Source of the DNA: an uncultured Eubacteriales bacterium
GTDB lineage: Bacteria; Bacillota; Clostridia; Christensenellales; Aristaeellaceae
Assembly: GCA_902765395.1 (NCBI GenBank)
Contig: CACWZP010000013.1
Coordinates: 1-64,000, forward strand
Direction: 5' to 3'
Length of the DNA stretch: 64,000 bases
How positions within the stretch are numbered: position 1 is the stretch's first letter; each line of letters starts with the position of its first letter. Both the position numbers and the translations under genes were made by a program. Under the pieces are notes generated by a model that worked only from the letters and a program-made list of their open reading frames with translations, did not search any database and was not told the origin of the DNA. Positions 1 to 8,886 of the stretch are shown here, piece after piece.

Positions 1-462
<462 letters not shown>

Positions 463-672
463 TGCGTCCGGCCCTGAACACGGCGGTCCTTTGCCGTGCC
501 CTCGCGTCACCGTGCGTAACTCGGTGAACCGCCTTACGACAGGTCTCCACACTGTCGCACCGCGGGCCTTGCGGGATGGGTAAACCTCCTTTTCGTATGT
601 ATGCCCGTCTATTGCGTGGAGTAGGCGGACACCATTTATTTCAAGGGACACCGCGTCCCTCAGGTTCAGGGG
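463..672. other. Intergenic leader with an isolated Shine-Dalgarno-like sequence
   Basis: These 210 bases separate the DUF624 gene from the ATPase gene on the minus strand. A short hairpin (GGGAC 645-649 with GTCCC 655-659) sits just after the DUF624 stop and could be a weak terminator. On the minus strand a perfect AAGGAGG lies near 585-592, but no ATG, GTG or TTG follows at a usable distance. It is about 120 bases from the ATPase start. I recognise no RNA family here. Confidence 0.35.
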
Positions 673-1434
673 TTACAGTCCATATTTCATCATTTCCTGG
701 AGCGTCTTCTCGTCCACATCGTCGCCGCCGTCGTCCTCGCCCGTGACGATGTTCGGGTCGTCCTCCATGCCCGGCGGGATGATGTCGCCGCAGATGTCCA
801 CCTCCGGCAGGAAGGGTTCAAACTGCCTGAGCTGGATCCCGCTGGCGATATAGACGATCAGTCCGAAGCCCAGCATCAGCCACAGGAAGGCCCACAGGGG
901 CAGGTACTTGAAGAACCAGTAGGTGGCCGCCATGGGCACCACGTACAGCGCCAAGCAGGGCAGCATGCAGTGGGGCTTTGAAAACGCGAAGAACAGCGCG
1001 TTTTTCAGCAGTTCGCCGATGCCGCCGTTGAAGGCCGCGATCACCGGGAACAGATAGACGGCCAGGATCGTCTCCAGCGCCATCAGCCCGACCAGTGCAT
1101 ACTTGAACAGCGCCACCGGGCCGGTAAACTGCCGACACCAGCTGATCTCCAGGGCCTGGAACAGCATCAGCGCCGCGTAGGCCGCGAAGCAGGCCGTCGC
1201 CTTGACGAAATTCTCCTTGAAGCCCTTCCAGAACATCGCCGCCACCTTGAAGTGCCGGTCGCCGCGGCGAAACTTCAGCATCGTGAAGTTCAGCGCGGAA
1301 AGGCTGGCGCCGGCGGTGACCACCGGCAGGCTGAACAGCACGAACAGCAGGTTGGAGGTGACGATGACGAACAACTTGTTCAGGAAGCGGCCCACGGCGC
1401 TCTCCTCGCCGAACAGCTTGAGCAGCCACTGCAT
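673..1434 (-). CDS. YesL/DUF624-family membrane protein
   Basis: This 253-residue integral membrane protein looks like the DUF624 (YesL) family, which is found almost only beside sugar ABC transporter and glycosidase genes in Bacillota. Its biochemical role is not known. The N-terminus (MQWLLKLFGEESAVGRF) and the following hydrophobic helix LFVLFSLPVVTAGAS match the usual family opening. Five or so membrane segments follow, then an acidic tail (EDDPNIVTGEDDGGDDVDE). It is the seventh gene of the alpha-galactoside operon, six bases after its upstream neighbour. Confidence 0.8.
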   Translation of the reverse strand: MQWLLKLFGEESAVGRFLNKLFVIVTSNLLFVLFSLPVVTAGASLSALNFTMLKFRRGDRHFKVAAMFWKGFKENFVKATACFAAYAALMLFQALEISWCRQFTGPVALFKYALVGLMALETILAVYLFPVIAAFNGGIGELLKNALFFAFSKPHCMLPCLALYVVPMAATYWFFKYLPLWAFLWLMLGFGLIVYIASGIQLRQFEPFLPEVDICGDIIPPGMEDDPNIVTGEDDGGDDVDEKTLQEMMKYGL

Positions 1435-1440
1435 ACCGCC

Positions 1441-2127
1441 TCATCCCTCCTGTTCAAACAGATAATCCAGGAACACTTCCACCTGGTCCAGGCGCTTGGT
1501 GCCCGCGTTCACGCCAAGCACCGCGCCGTCGGGATAGGCGCTGTATTCCCCCACCAGCCCTGTGCCTTCAAGGTCAATGCCGATGGGCACCGGGTCCTCG
1601 CTGTAGCTCTTGTCCAGCGGCGTACAGTAGACAAAGCGGTCGGCGTACTTCTCCTTCAGGGGAGCCGCCTTCTCGCTGTTCAAATCCAGCAGCCGTCCGG
1701 CCTCGCCGATGGCGATCACGTCCTCCTCCGGGGCCACCCACACGTCGTCCACTCCGCCGTCCATCATCGAGATCAGCTTCTCATAGTAGGTGTTGCCGAT
1801 CACCCGGCCGGAGGGCTTGCAGTAGTTGGCGCAGTCGATCTCCACCACGCCCTTGGACAGGTCATAGCCCGCCGCCTCGACGAAGCCGTCGTAGAACGCC
1901 GTCCCCTGGCCCAGCTGGGCATAGGTGTTGGAGAAGATGCCGTAGAAGTGGATGTCCCCCGGGACGGTGAAGTAGTTCCAGGCGGCGTAGATGATAAAGC
2001 CGAGCACGGCGCCGATGCCGATGATCCACAGCCGGTAGTACTGCCAGATGTACATCAGGCGCTTCTGCCAGCTGTAATCCCTGAGCTTCTCCTTCTCGTC
2101 CCGATACCATTGCGGCAATGTTCGCAT
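1441..2127 (-). CDS. Membrane-anchored protein of unknown function in the sugar operon
   Basis: I do not recognise this 228-residue protein. The first 25 residues are charged (MRTLPQWYRDEKEKLRDYSW). One hydrophobic helix follows (LWIIGIGAVLGFIIYAAW), and the remaining roughly 180 residues would lie outside the cell. The external part mixes acidic and aromatic residues (DDVWVAPEEDVIAIGEAGRLLDL), faintly like a solute-binding fold. I chose the ATG at 2127 because AAGGAA precedes it and it follows the alpha-galactosidase stop by one base; an in-frame ATG ten codons earlier lies inside that gene. The genes are probably translationally coupled. Confidence 0.75.
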   Translation of the reverse strand: MRTLPQWYRDEKEKLRDYSWQKRLMYIWQYYRLWIIGIGAVLGFIIYAAWNYFTVPGDIHFYGIFSNTYAQLGQGTAFYDGFVEAAGYDLSKGVVEIDCANYCKPSGRVIGNTYYEKLISMMDGGVDDVWVAPEEDVIAIGEAGRLLDLNSEKAAPLKEKYADRFVYCTPLDKSYSEDPVPIGIDLEGTGLVGEYSAYPDGAVLGVNAGTKRLDQVEVFLDYLFEQEG

Positions 2128-2128
2128 A

Positions 2129-4393
2129 TCATTCTTCCTTCGCGTCCACGCGCTCAAACAGCAGCTGGACGCCGGGATAATCGCCCCGCATGGGCCGGAG
2201 CGTGAACCCTGCGGCCATCAGGCTTTGGCCGGTATACATGCGCTCCGCCACGTCCTCGCGGCTCAGATACGCCCCGTCCGGCTGGTCGCAGCCCTCCACC
2301 GCCATCTCCTTCAGGCGATAGCGCCCGTCGGGGTCCAGCCCCCGCAGGCGGACGTGGATGCCGTGGGTGTTGGCGTGGGTGCGCGTCACCACCAGGTTCA
2401 AAAGCGCCTGCCGGCCGCACCTGTCCACAAAGGCCCAGGCGACGTGGTCCCCGTCCTGGTCGACGCCGGTCAGGCGGTAGTACCGGCCGTTGTGGATCAG
2501 GTCGTAGAAGCGGTGATACCGCCCGGCCAGCGCGCGCATCCGGCGTTTTTCGTCCTCCGTCAGGTGGGCGGGGTCCAGCTCATAGCCGAACGTGCCGCTC
2601 AGGGCCACGATGGCCCGGGTGCCGAAGGGCACGGTTCGTCCGGTCTGCTGGTTGGGGCAGATGGACACGTGCGCCCCCATGGCGCCCACGGGATAGCCGA
2701 TGGCGGTGCCCGTCTGGATGGTCAGGCGCTCGATGGCGTCGGAGTCGTCGCTGCACCAGATCTGCGGCGTGTAGTAGAGCATGCCAGCATCGAAGCGGCC
2801 GCCGCCGCCCGCGCAGTTTTCGAACAGCACCTCGGGGAACTCGCCCGTCAGGCGGTCCATCAGCTCATAGACGCCCAGCATGTACCGGTGGCTCGCCTCG
2901 CCCTGGCGGTGGGGCGGCAGCGCGGCGCTGAAGGTGTCCGCGATGTTGCGGTTCATGTCCCACTTGATGTAGTCGATGCCGTTGTCCCGGATCAGCGCGG
3001 AGAACACGCCGTACAGGTGCTCCACCACGTCCCGGCGGCCCATGTCCAGCACCAGCTGGTTGCGGGCCATCACGGGCTTTCGCCCGGGCACGGCCAGCGC
3101 CCAATCCGGATGGGCGCGGTAGAGTTCGCTGTCCTCGTTGACCATCTCCGGCTCGATCCACAGTCCAAACTTCAGACCCATCGCGTGGATGGCATCTGAC
3201 AGGGGCCTCAGCCCCCCGGGCAGCTTGTCCTCATTGGCGAACCAGTCGCCCAGGCCGGCGTTGTCGTCGTTTCGCGCACCGAACCATCCGTCGTCCAGCA
3301 CCACCATCTCCACGCCCAGCTGCGCGGCGTCCCCGGCGAATTTCAGCACTTTTTCGGCGTCGAAGTCGCAGGTCATGGATTCCCAGCTGTTGATCAGCAG
3401 CGGACGCCTGCGGTTTTTCCAGGGGCTGCGGATGAGGTGGTCGTTCAGGAAATCGTGATACCGGTGGGTCAGGCTCTCCAGGCCATCGTCCGTGTGGCAG
3501 AGGATGACCTCGGGCGCGTGGAAGGCTTCGCCGGGCTCCAGCTGCCAGCTGAACAGATCCGGCGCGATGCCGCTGACCACGCGAACGGAGTCCGCCTGGT
3601 TCAGTTCGATGTCGGTGCGGTGGCTTCCGCTGTACACCGGCATGACGCCGATGCACTCCCCGTGTCTTTCCCCGGCGTCAGTGGCCATCAGCACAACGAA
3701 GGGGTTGTGGTGGTGGCTGGACGCGCCGCGGCGGCTGGAAACCGTCTGTATGCCGTGCATCAGCCTGACACGCTCGGGCTTTCGCTCCATGCAGTGCCGC
3801 CCGTGCAGATGCAGCAGCTCCCACTGGCCGAAGGGAATGTCCAGGCACAGGCTGGACGCGCGGTCCAGGCGGATGGCCTTGTCTCCCCCATTGCGGAACA
3901 CCGCGGCGCGGGTGATCACGTCCGCCGCCTCGAATACGCCGTAGAGCAGCTCCACCTCAAGGCCCGTGGCGGCGTCAGCGAGCACCATGGACAGCGTCTG
4001 TGCCTGGCCGTCGCCCTCGAAGGACGCGGGGAGCCCGGGCAGGGCGTACTTGCCGACTGTGACATCGTGGCGCACATAGCGCAGGTCCGCGCCGGTGACG
4101 CCCCCGTCGCTGACGCACTCCAGCGCGGGAACGCGGTAATCGCCGCAGCCCGCCGAGGAGTACTCCAGGGGCAGGATATCCGGGGACACCTCGCGATGGA
4201 GGCGGTCTTCATAGCTATTGGGCGAAAAGCCGCAGTCGGTGAGGATACAGGGGTAATCCAGGCACATGCCGTCGATCCGGCGGCCATAGTACAGGTGCAG
4301 CACGCGGCCGTTGGCGCCGATCTGCATCTGGTAGGTGGTTGTCCGCGTTTGAAGCGTTATGGTCCGATCCGTGGGGTCGAACTGAATGGCCAT
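2129..4393 (-). CDS. Alpha-galactosidase, glycoside hydrolase family 36
   Basis: This enzyme removes alpha-1,6-linked galactose from melibiose, raffinose or similar oligosaccharides by a retaining mechanism. At 754 residues it has the usual GH36 length: an N-terminal beta-sandwich, a (beta/alpha)8 barrel from about residue 330, and a C-terminal beta domain. LLINSWES and VVLDDGWFG mark the start of the barrel. YIKWDMNR carries the expected nucleophile (Asp 479), and WCSDDSD the acid/base (Asp 549). There is no signal peptide, so it should act in the cytoplasm on imported sugar. It lies six bases after the AraC regulator gene and downstream of the importer. Confidence 0.95.
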   Translation of the reverse strand: MAIQFDPTDRTITLQTRTTTYQMQIGANGRVLHLYYGRRIDGMCLDYPCILTDCGFSPNSYEDRLHREVSPDILPLEYSSAGCGDYRVPALECVSDGGVTGADLRYVRHDVTVGKYALPGLPASFEGDGQAQTLSMVLADAATGLEVELLYGVFEAADVITRAAVFRNGGDKAIRLDRASSLCLDIPFGQWELLHLHGRHCMERKPERVRLMHGIQTVSSRRGASSHHHNPFVVLMATDAGERHGECIGVMPVYSGSHRTDIELNQADSVRVVSGIAPDLFSWQLEPGEAFHAPEVILCHTDDGLESLTHRYHDFLNDHLIRSPWKNRRRPLLINSWESMTCDFDAEKVLKFAGDAAQLGVEMVVLDDGWFGARNDDNAGLGDWFANEDKLPGGLRPLSDAIHAMGLKFGLWIEPEMVNEDSELYRAHPDWALAVPGRKPVMARNQLVLDMGRRDVVEHLYGVFSALIRDNGIDYIKWDMNRNIADTFSAALPPHRQGEASHRYMLGVYELMDRLTGEFPEVLFENCAGGGGRFDAGMLYYTPQIWCSDDSDAIERLTIQTGTAIGYPVGAMGAHVSICPNQQTGRTVPFGTRAIVALSGTFGYELDPAHLTEDEKRRMRALAGRYHRFYDLIHNGRYYRLTGVDQDGDHVAWAFVDRCGRQALLNLVVTRTHANTHGIHVRLRGLDPDGRYRLKEMAVEGCDQPDGAYLSREDVAERMYTGQSLMAAGFTLRPMRGDYPGVQLLFERVDAKEE

Positions 4394-4399
4394 GGCTGT

Positions 4400-5311
4400 C
4401 TACTCCTGCCTGTCGTTCCTTCTGTTCTCGAGTATCGTATCAAAAATCGGCCTCTCCTCCGCCGGCATCTCGCGATAGTACTTGGGGCTCACGCCGAAAA
4501 AGCGCTTGAATGCCTTGGAGAAGGTCAGTGAATCCGAATAGCCGACATAATTCGCAATCGCTTGTACATCCATCGTCAGGCTCGCCAGCATCTGGCTCGA
4601 CTGGCGCATGCGCACCTGCAGCAGGTACTCGTTGGGCGAAATGCCCTGGCTTTGCTTGAATATCGAGGAAAAATAGTTGTAGTTGATGCCGAGATAATCC
4701 GACACGTCCGTCAGCGTGATGCTGGAATAGTTGTTCTTGATGTAGTTAATCGCGTATCGGATGTAGTCCTGTTTGTTGTGCAGCGGCCGGTGGGTCTTCT
4801 GCTTGCGGGTGCCGTGCTCCCACTCCTTCGACTCGATGGCCGTTGCGATGAATTCGAGCAGCAGGCCGTTGCGCTTGAGAGAGGCCGCGTGGGTCGGCTG
4901 GGACGCGTCCAGCGCCGAGCTGCACAGCCGGTAAAACATGGAAACGGGCACGTGGCTGTCCAGGACATAGACGCCCTTTTCAAAGCCCGCCTCCTCCATC
5001 AGCGACCGCGCGTCCTCGCCGCCGAAGGACATCCAACAGTAAGCCCATGGGTCTTGTGGGTCGGGATAGTAGGTGATCTTCTCCCCCGGCTTGATCAGGA
5101 AGATCTGCCCCTCGCGCAGCTGCGCGGTATACGAATCCGTCGCGAGCACGCCGCAGCCGGAGAGCACCACGTGGAGGTGGTAGACATCCCGCACCCGCGA
5201 TTCGCGCTCCTTGTCCGGCCGGCACTGTTCGATGCCGCAAAGGGTCAGGAACAGGTTTTCATACTGCCTCGGGCCTTGCTCCACGAGCACCCGGTAGACA
5301 GGGGGTTTCAT
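4400..5311 (-). CDS. AraC-family transcriptional regulator (MsmR/RafR-like)
   Basis: This 303-residue activator probably senses the sugar taken up by the neighbouring importer and controls the operon. The N-terminal half is a cupin-like sensor (VRDVYHLHVVLSGCGVLATDS, FLIKPGEKITYYPD). The C-terminal half holds two helix-turn-helix motifs (LTDVSDYLGINYNYFSSIF and VQAIANYVGYSDSLTFSKAF), closed by FFGVSPKYYR. I chose the ATG at 5311, which gives the conserved start MKPPVYRVLVEQG. The longer frame to 5464 would run into the permease gene and a hairpin. The ribosome binding site is weak. The gene sits between the permeases and the alpha-galactosidase it probably regulates. Confidence 0.9.
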   Translation of the reverse strand: MKPPVYRVLVEQGPRQYENLFLTLCGIEQCRPDKERESRVRDVYHLHVVLSGCGVLATDSYTAQLREGQIFLIKPGEKITYYPDPQDPWAYCWMSFGGEDARSLMEEAGFEKGVYVLDSHVPVSMFYRLCSSALDASQPTHAASLKRNGLLLEFIATAIESKEWEHGTRKQKTHRPLHNKQDYIRYAINYIKNNYSSITLTDVSDYLGINYNYFSSIFKQSQGISPNEYLLQVRMRQSSQMLASLTMDVQAIANYVGYSDSLTFSKAFKRFFGVSPKYYREMPAEERPIFDTILENRRNDRQE

Positions 5312-5382
5312 TGTAATTTCTTGAACCCATGGCCGCCTCCTCCGAAGCCGGCGGGTTCCGCCGGGCTTTCCTGCCTGATGGC

Positions 5383-5421
5383 CGGACAGGACGCGCTTTG
5401 AGCGAACCGGCGTCCTGTCCG
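5383..5421 (-). terminator. Intercistronic hairpin between permease and AraC gene
   Basis: CGGACAGGACGC (5383-5394) pairs perfectly with GCGTCCTGTCCG (5410-5421). A second GC-rich hairpin (about 5346-5366) follows on the minus-strand transcript. Neither has a clear U-run, so this may be a partial terminator or an mRNA-stabilising element. It separates the highly expressed importer genes from the regulator and enzyme genes. Confidence 0.5.
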
Positions 5422-5438
5422 AGCCGTCATCCATTGGA

Positions 5439-6278
5439 TTACAGCTTGCCGCCGGAGGTGGCAATGCCCTCGACGAACTGCTTCTGGAAGATCAGGTACA
5501 GCACGATCATGGGCAGGCAGGCCATGGTGGCCGCGGCCATCAGCTGCGGGAAGTTGCTGGAGAACTGGCCCTGCATCTTGGCAAGGCCCGCCGACAGCGT
5601 GGTGCTCTTGGCGTCAGAGCAGACGATCATCGGCCACATCAGGTCCTTGAACGCGAACACCGCCGTGAAGATGCCAAGGGACACCATCGAAGAGCGGGTC
5701 AGCGGCATCATGATGACCAGGAACTGCTGGCCGATGTTGCAGCCGTCGATGCTAGCCGCTTCCTCCAGGTCCTTTGGCAGGCCCTGGTAGCCCTGCTTGA
5801 GCAGGAAGGTGCCGAAGGCGGTCACCGCGCCGGGGAACACCAGGCCGGCGATGGTATTGATCCACTTCAGCTTGCTGACCATGATGTACTGCGGGATGAT
5901 GAAGATCTGGCCGGGCACCATCATCTGGATCAGCACCAGCGCGAACAGGAACTTCTTTCCCGGGAACTCCAGGCGTCCGAAGGCGTAGCCCGCCATGGTG
6001 GCGGTCAGCACCGCGCAGACGACGCGGAAGAAGATCATCAGCAGGGTGTTCTTGTACAGGAAGAGGAAGTTGTAGCTGTTCCAGACCGTCACGAAGTTGT
6101 CAAAGTGCCATGTGGACGGCAGGATGACAAAGGGATCGATGGCGGTGGATTCCGACTGGGTCTTGAACGCGGTGAGCACCATCCACAGGAAGGGCACCAG
6201 CATGGTGATGGTGAACACGATCAGGAACAGATGGATCAGTCCCTGGGTCAAAGCTTTTTTGGCCTTGTAGCTTTCCAT
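5439..6278 (-). CDS. Carbohydrate ABC transporter permease (MalG/MsmG type)
   Basis: This is the second membrane subunit of a type I sugar importer, 279 residues with six membrane helices. The ATPase-contact EAA loop is visible as EEAASIDGCNIGQQFLVIMM. The tail (LIFQKQFVEGIATSGGKL) is the usual end of MalG-type permeases. It is 16 bases downstream of its partner permease and shares its transcript. It should form the channel with the 6295-7191 product, receive sugar from the 7266-8552 binding protein, and be powered by an MsmX-like ATPase. Confidence 0.94.
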   Translation of the reverse strand: MESYKAKKALTQGLIHLFLIVFTITMLVPFLWMVLTAFKTQSESTAIDPFVILPSTWHFDNFVTVWNSYNFLFLYKNTLLMIFFRVVCAVLTATMAGYAFGRLEFPGKKFLFALVLIQMMVPGQIFIIPQYIMVSKLKWINTIAGLVFPGAVTAFGTFLLKQGYQGLPKDLEEAASIDGCNIGQQFLVIMMPLTRSSMVSLGIFTAVFAFKDLMWPMIVCSDAKSTTLSAGLAKMQGQFSSNFPQLMAAATMACLPMIVLYLIFQKQFVEGIATSGGKL

Positions 6279-6294
6279 TGTCGCCCCTCCTTTC

Positions 6295-7191
6295 TCAGTT
6301 GTAGAACACCCAGTACTTCTCCGTCTTCTGGAGAATCAGGGTGATCAGCATGATGAGCACCAGCATGCACAGCACGATGGCCGCGCCCAGACCGCGATTG
6401 TTGTACTGGAAGGCGTTGACGTAGAAGTAGTAGACCACTGTCTGCGTCTTGGGCAGCGCGGGGTTCGACCGGTCCATCATCATGAAGATCAGGTCGAACT
6501 GCTGCAGAGCGCCGATGATGCGGGTCTGGAGGATGAAGAAGATCGTGGGGCTGAGCAGCGGTATCGTGATGCGGAAGAACTGCTTGATACCGGTGGCGCC
6601 GTCGATCTCAGCGGCCTCGTAGTAGTCGTGGGGAATCTCCTGCAATCCGGCGATCAGAAGGATCATGTTGTAGCCCACGACACTCCACACGCCGATGACG
6701 CCCAGGGAGACCCAGGCGATATTCGGGTCGGAAATCCAGGCCGTGGTGCTGTGGAACACGTTGTTGATCAGGCCGAACTGCTGGTTGTACAGGAAGCGCC
6801 AAACCATGGCGATAGCCGCCGGGGCCGCCACCATGGGCAGAAAGAACACGGTGCGATAGCCGCCGCGGAAGGCGATCTTCCGGTTCAGGAACACCGCCAG
6901 CAGCAGGGCGAACGCCACCGAGAAGGGCACCTCGATCAAGGCGTACTTGAAGGTGTTCACCAGGCTGCTCCAGAATTCCTTGCCGCCCAGCACGGTGCCG
7001 TAGTTCTGAAGGCCAACGAAGATGTTGCCCATTCCGAAGTCGCCTGTCTTGAAGAAGGACTGGTAGACCGTGTTGAAGATCGGGTAGAAGTTCAGCACGA
7101 TCAGTCCGATCATGGTCGGGGCGACAAAGGCAAGCCCCCATTTGGCCTGGCTCTTTTGACTTGGCGTCATTCCTCGCTTGGCATTTGCCAT
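6295..7191 (-). CDS. Carbohydrate ABC transporter permease (MalF/MsmF type)
   Basis: This is the first membrane subunit of the sugar importer, 298 residues with six helices after a short cytoplasmic N-terminus (MANAKRGMTPSQKSQAKWG). The EAA loop reads YEAAEIDGATGIKQFFRI, and TVVYYFYVNAFQYNNRGLGAA is typical of UgpA/MsmF permeases. I chose the ATG at 7191 because AGGAGG lies nine bases upstream. An in-frame ATG at 7233 lies in the hairpin region after the binding-protein gene and has no such site. Confidence 0.94.
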   Translation of the reverse strand: MANAKRGMTPSQKSQAKWGLAFVAPTMIGLIVLNFYPIFNTVYQSFFKTGDFGMGNIFVGLQNYGTVLGGKEFWSSLVNTFKYALIEVPFSVAFALLLAVFLNRKIAFRGGYRTVFFLPMVAAPAAIAMVWRFLYNQQFGLINNVFHSTTAWISDPNIAWVSLGVIGVWSVVGYNMILLIAGLQEIPHDYYEAAEIDGATGIKQFFRITIPLLSPTIFFILQTRIIGALQQFDLIFMMMDRSNPALPKTQTVVYYFYVNAFQYNNRGLGAAIVLCMLVLIMLITLILQKTEKYWVFYN

Positions 7192-7224
7192 AGAACCAAA
7201 CCTCCTATCTCTACAGGATAATGA

Positions 7225-7254
7225 GATGCCCAAGGCCCAGGGGCCTTGGGCATC
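7225..7254 (-). promoter_or_regulatory. Intercistronic hairpin after the binding-protein gene
   Basis: GATGCCCAAGGCCC (7225-7238) pairs perfectly with GGGCCTTGGGCATC (7241-7254), a 14-bp stem with a two-base loop, 11 bases after the binding-protein stop. No U-run follows. This fits a hairpin that protects the upstream mRNA and lowers downstream transcription, so that binding protein outnumbers permease. The same layout is known in other ABC operons. Confidence 0.7.
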
Positions 7255-7265
7255 GGTTCAGGGGG

Positions 7266-8552
7266 TTATTCCTGAGCCAGCAGGGCGTTCATGTCGTCGG
7301 CCATGCGGTTCAGGGTGTCGGTCATGACGGAAGCGTCGTTCCACACGGCAACCAGGTCACTGGTGGCCTGATCCTCCCAGCGGGAGGTGTACTTGCTGTA
7401 GGGACGGAACACCAGGGTGCCCTCGGTCTCCATCTTCAGGAAGGCGGAGATGTCCATGCCGGGGAAGGCGTTCATGAAGGCATCGGAGCAGCCGATGTAG
7501 CCGGCCATGGTCACGCCCAGCTCGGACTGCTTCAGCTGCATCTCCTTGCTGGAGAACCACTCGATCAGATCCCAGGCAGCCTGCGGATCCGCCACGTCAG
7601 CGGAGGCGGCCCAGCCCAGGCCGTTGTAGATGGAGACGCGCTCGCCCTCGTCGCAGGCGCCGTTGCCGTTGACGTCCTCATAGGGCAGCATCGCCCAGGC
7701 GTAATCCTCGTGGTTGTCGTCGTTGTAGAACTGGCTGATCATCCAGCTGCCCTCGGTATCCATGGCGATCTTCTTGTTCAGGAACAGACGGTCCTTGCCG
7801 TTCTCGGCCAGCATCTGCTGGGGAGCCCAGGCGTTGTCGAACAGGGTGGCCATGAACTCGAAGGCCTTCAGGGTATTCTCGTTGTTCCAGCCGGAGGTCT
7901 TCTTGTCGTCGGAGATCACGTAGCCGCCGAAGTCATAGATGATGTTGTAGAAGGTATCCTGGTTGTTGCCGGTGTTGCAGGCGCCGCCATAGACTTCGCC
8001 GCCGGAAGCCGCGGTGATGGCCTCGGCCGCCGCCTTGTAGTCTTCCCAGGTCCAGTCGTCGGAGGGATACTCCACGTTGTACTGGTCGAAGATGGCCTTG
8101 TTGTACAGCAGGGCGATGGTGTCATGGTCCTTGGCCACGGCGTAGTTCCTGCCATCCTTGCTGTACAGGTCGGTGATGCCCTGGTAGTAGTTGTTCAGGT
8201 CCACCACTTCGCTGCCCGCGATGTAGTCGGTCAGGTCCAGCAGCTTGCCGGCGGACATGTACATTTCCGCATTGTTGGAGTGCATCCAGAAAACATCGGG
8301 CATGTCGCCGCCGGAAGCGCCGGCCTCCAGCAGGGTCCAGTAGTTGCCCCAGTCAACAACCTGGATGTTGACCTTGACGCCGCTCTGAGCAGTCCACTCG
8401 TCGGCGATTTCCTGCAGGCCGGCCAGCTGGTTGTTATCCCAAATCTTGACCTCCAGGGTGTCCACGGAGTAGCCCTCTGCCATGGCGGCGGTTGCGCACA
8501 GCAGCATCGCCAGCACCAGCAGGGCGGACAGCAGGACTTTCATGTTCTTCAT
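7266..8552 (-). CDS. Extracellular sugar-binding protein, family 1
   Basis: This 428-residue protein captures the sugar outside the membrane and delivers it to the two permeases encoded next. It begins with a signal peptide (MKNMKVLLSALLVLAMLLCATAAMA). The mature part shows EVKIWDNNQLAGLQEIADEW and PDVFWMHSNNAEMYMSAGKL, as in family 1 sugar-binding proteins. The signal peptide ends in AMA-EG and has no proper lipobox before its only Cys, so the protein looks secreted or held by other means; most Bacillota homologues are lipoproteins. AAGGAGG precedes the ATG. It is the first gene of the operon. Confidence 0.93.
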   Translation of the reverse strand: MKNMKVLLSALLVLAMLLCATAAMAEGYSVDTLEVKIWDNNQLAGLQEIADEWTAQSGVKVNIQVVDWGNYWTLLEAGASGGDMPDVFWMHSNNAEMYMSAGKLLDLTDYIAGSEVVDLNNYYQGITDLYSKDGRNYAVAKDHDTIALLYNKAIFDQYNVEYPSDDWTWEDYKAAAEAITAASGGEVYGGACNTGNNQDTFYNIIYDFGGYVISDDKKTSGWNNENTLKAFEFMATLFDNAWAPQQMLAENGKDRLFLNKKIAMDTEGSWMISQFYNDDNHEDYAWAMLPYEDVNGNGACDEGERVSIYNGLGWAASADVADPQAAWDLIEWFSSKEMQLKQSELGVTMAGYIGCSDAFMNAFPGMDISAFLKMETEGTLVFRPYSKYTSRWEDQATSDLVAVWNDASVMTDTLNRMADDMNALLAQE

Positions 8553-8580
8553 GGGTAAATCCTCCTTATTTATTTATCAT

Positions 8581-8599
8581 CCACATGTGCCTCATGTGG
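8581..8599. promoter_or_regulatory. Inverted repeat in the leader of the sugar operon
   Basis: CCACATG (8581-8587) and CATGTGG (8593-8599) form a perfect dyad with a five-base spacer, 28 bases before the binding-protein start codon. It could be an operator or a leader hairpin. It is too short and lacks a U-run for a terminator. A TACAAT box near 8664-8669 on the minus strand is a possible -10. Confidence 0.4.
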
Positions 8600-8845
8600 A
8601 AGAATTCTTAATTACATGATAAGAGAATTACCCATGTTTTCATATGGCGATTTTTAAGTATTGTATGGCAATTTTTCCGTCTTTATGAATTGTACGTGCG
8701 CTTTCTTAACGATTGGAATGAATTGAAATCCAATGTGCCCGCCGACGCCCATGACGAACGATTTCCGGCGAGGTCCTGCGGCCTCCGCCGGACCGCGCGA
8801 CCCCGCTTCGCGGCAGTCCGCTAATTGTGGACACCTATAAGAAGA
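8600..8845. other. Intergenic region upstream of the sugar operon
   Basis: The part nearest the operon (8600-8720) is AT-rich, unlike the surroundings, as expected of a promoter region. I could not choose one convincing -35/-10 pair. The rest (8730-8845) is GC-rich with no gene I can support. Confidence 0.35.
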
Positions 8846-8876
8846 ACGGATGATCCGGTTGTTCCGGATCACCCGT
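8846..8876 (-). terminator. Rho-independent terminator of the GH13 gene
   Basis: ACGG-a-TGATCCGG (8846-8858) pairs with CCGGATCA-c-CCGT (8864-8876) around a five-base loop. The minus-strand transcript continues with a U-rich stretch (TTCTTCTTATAGG). It lies ten bases after the GH13 stop codon. Confidence 0.8.
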
Positions 8877-8886
8877 CCAATGCGCT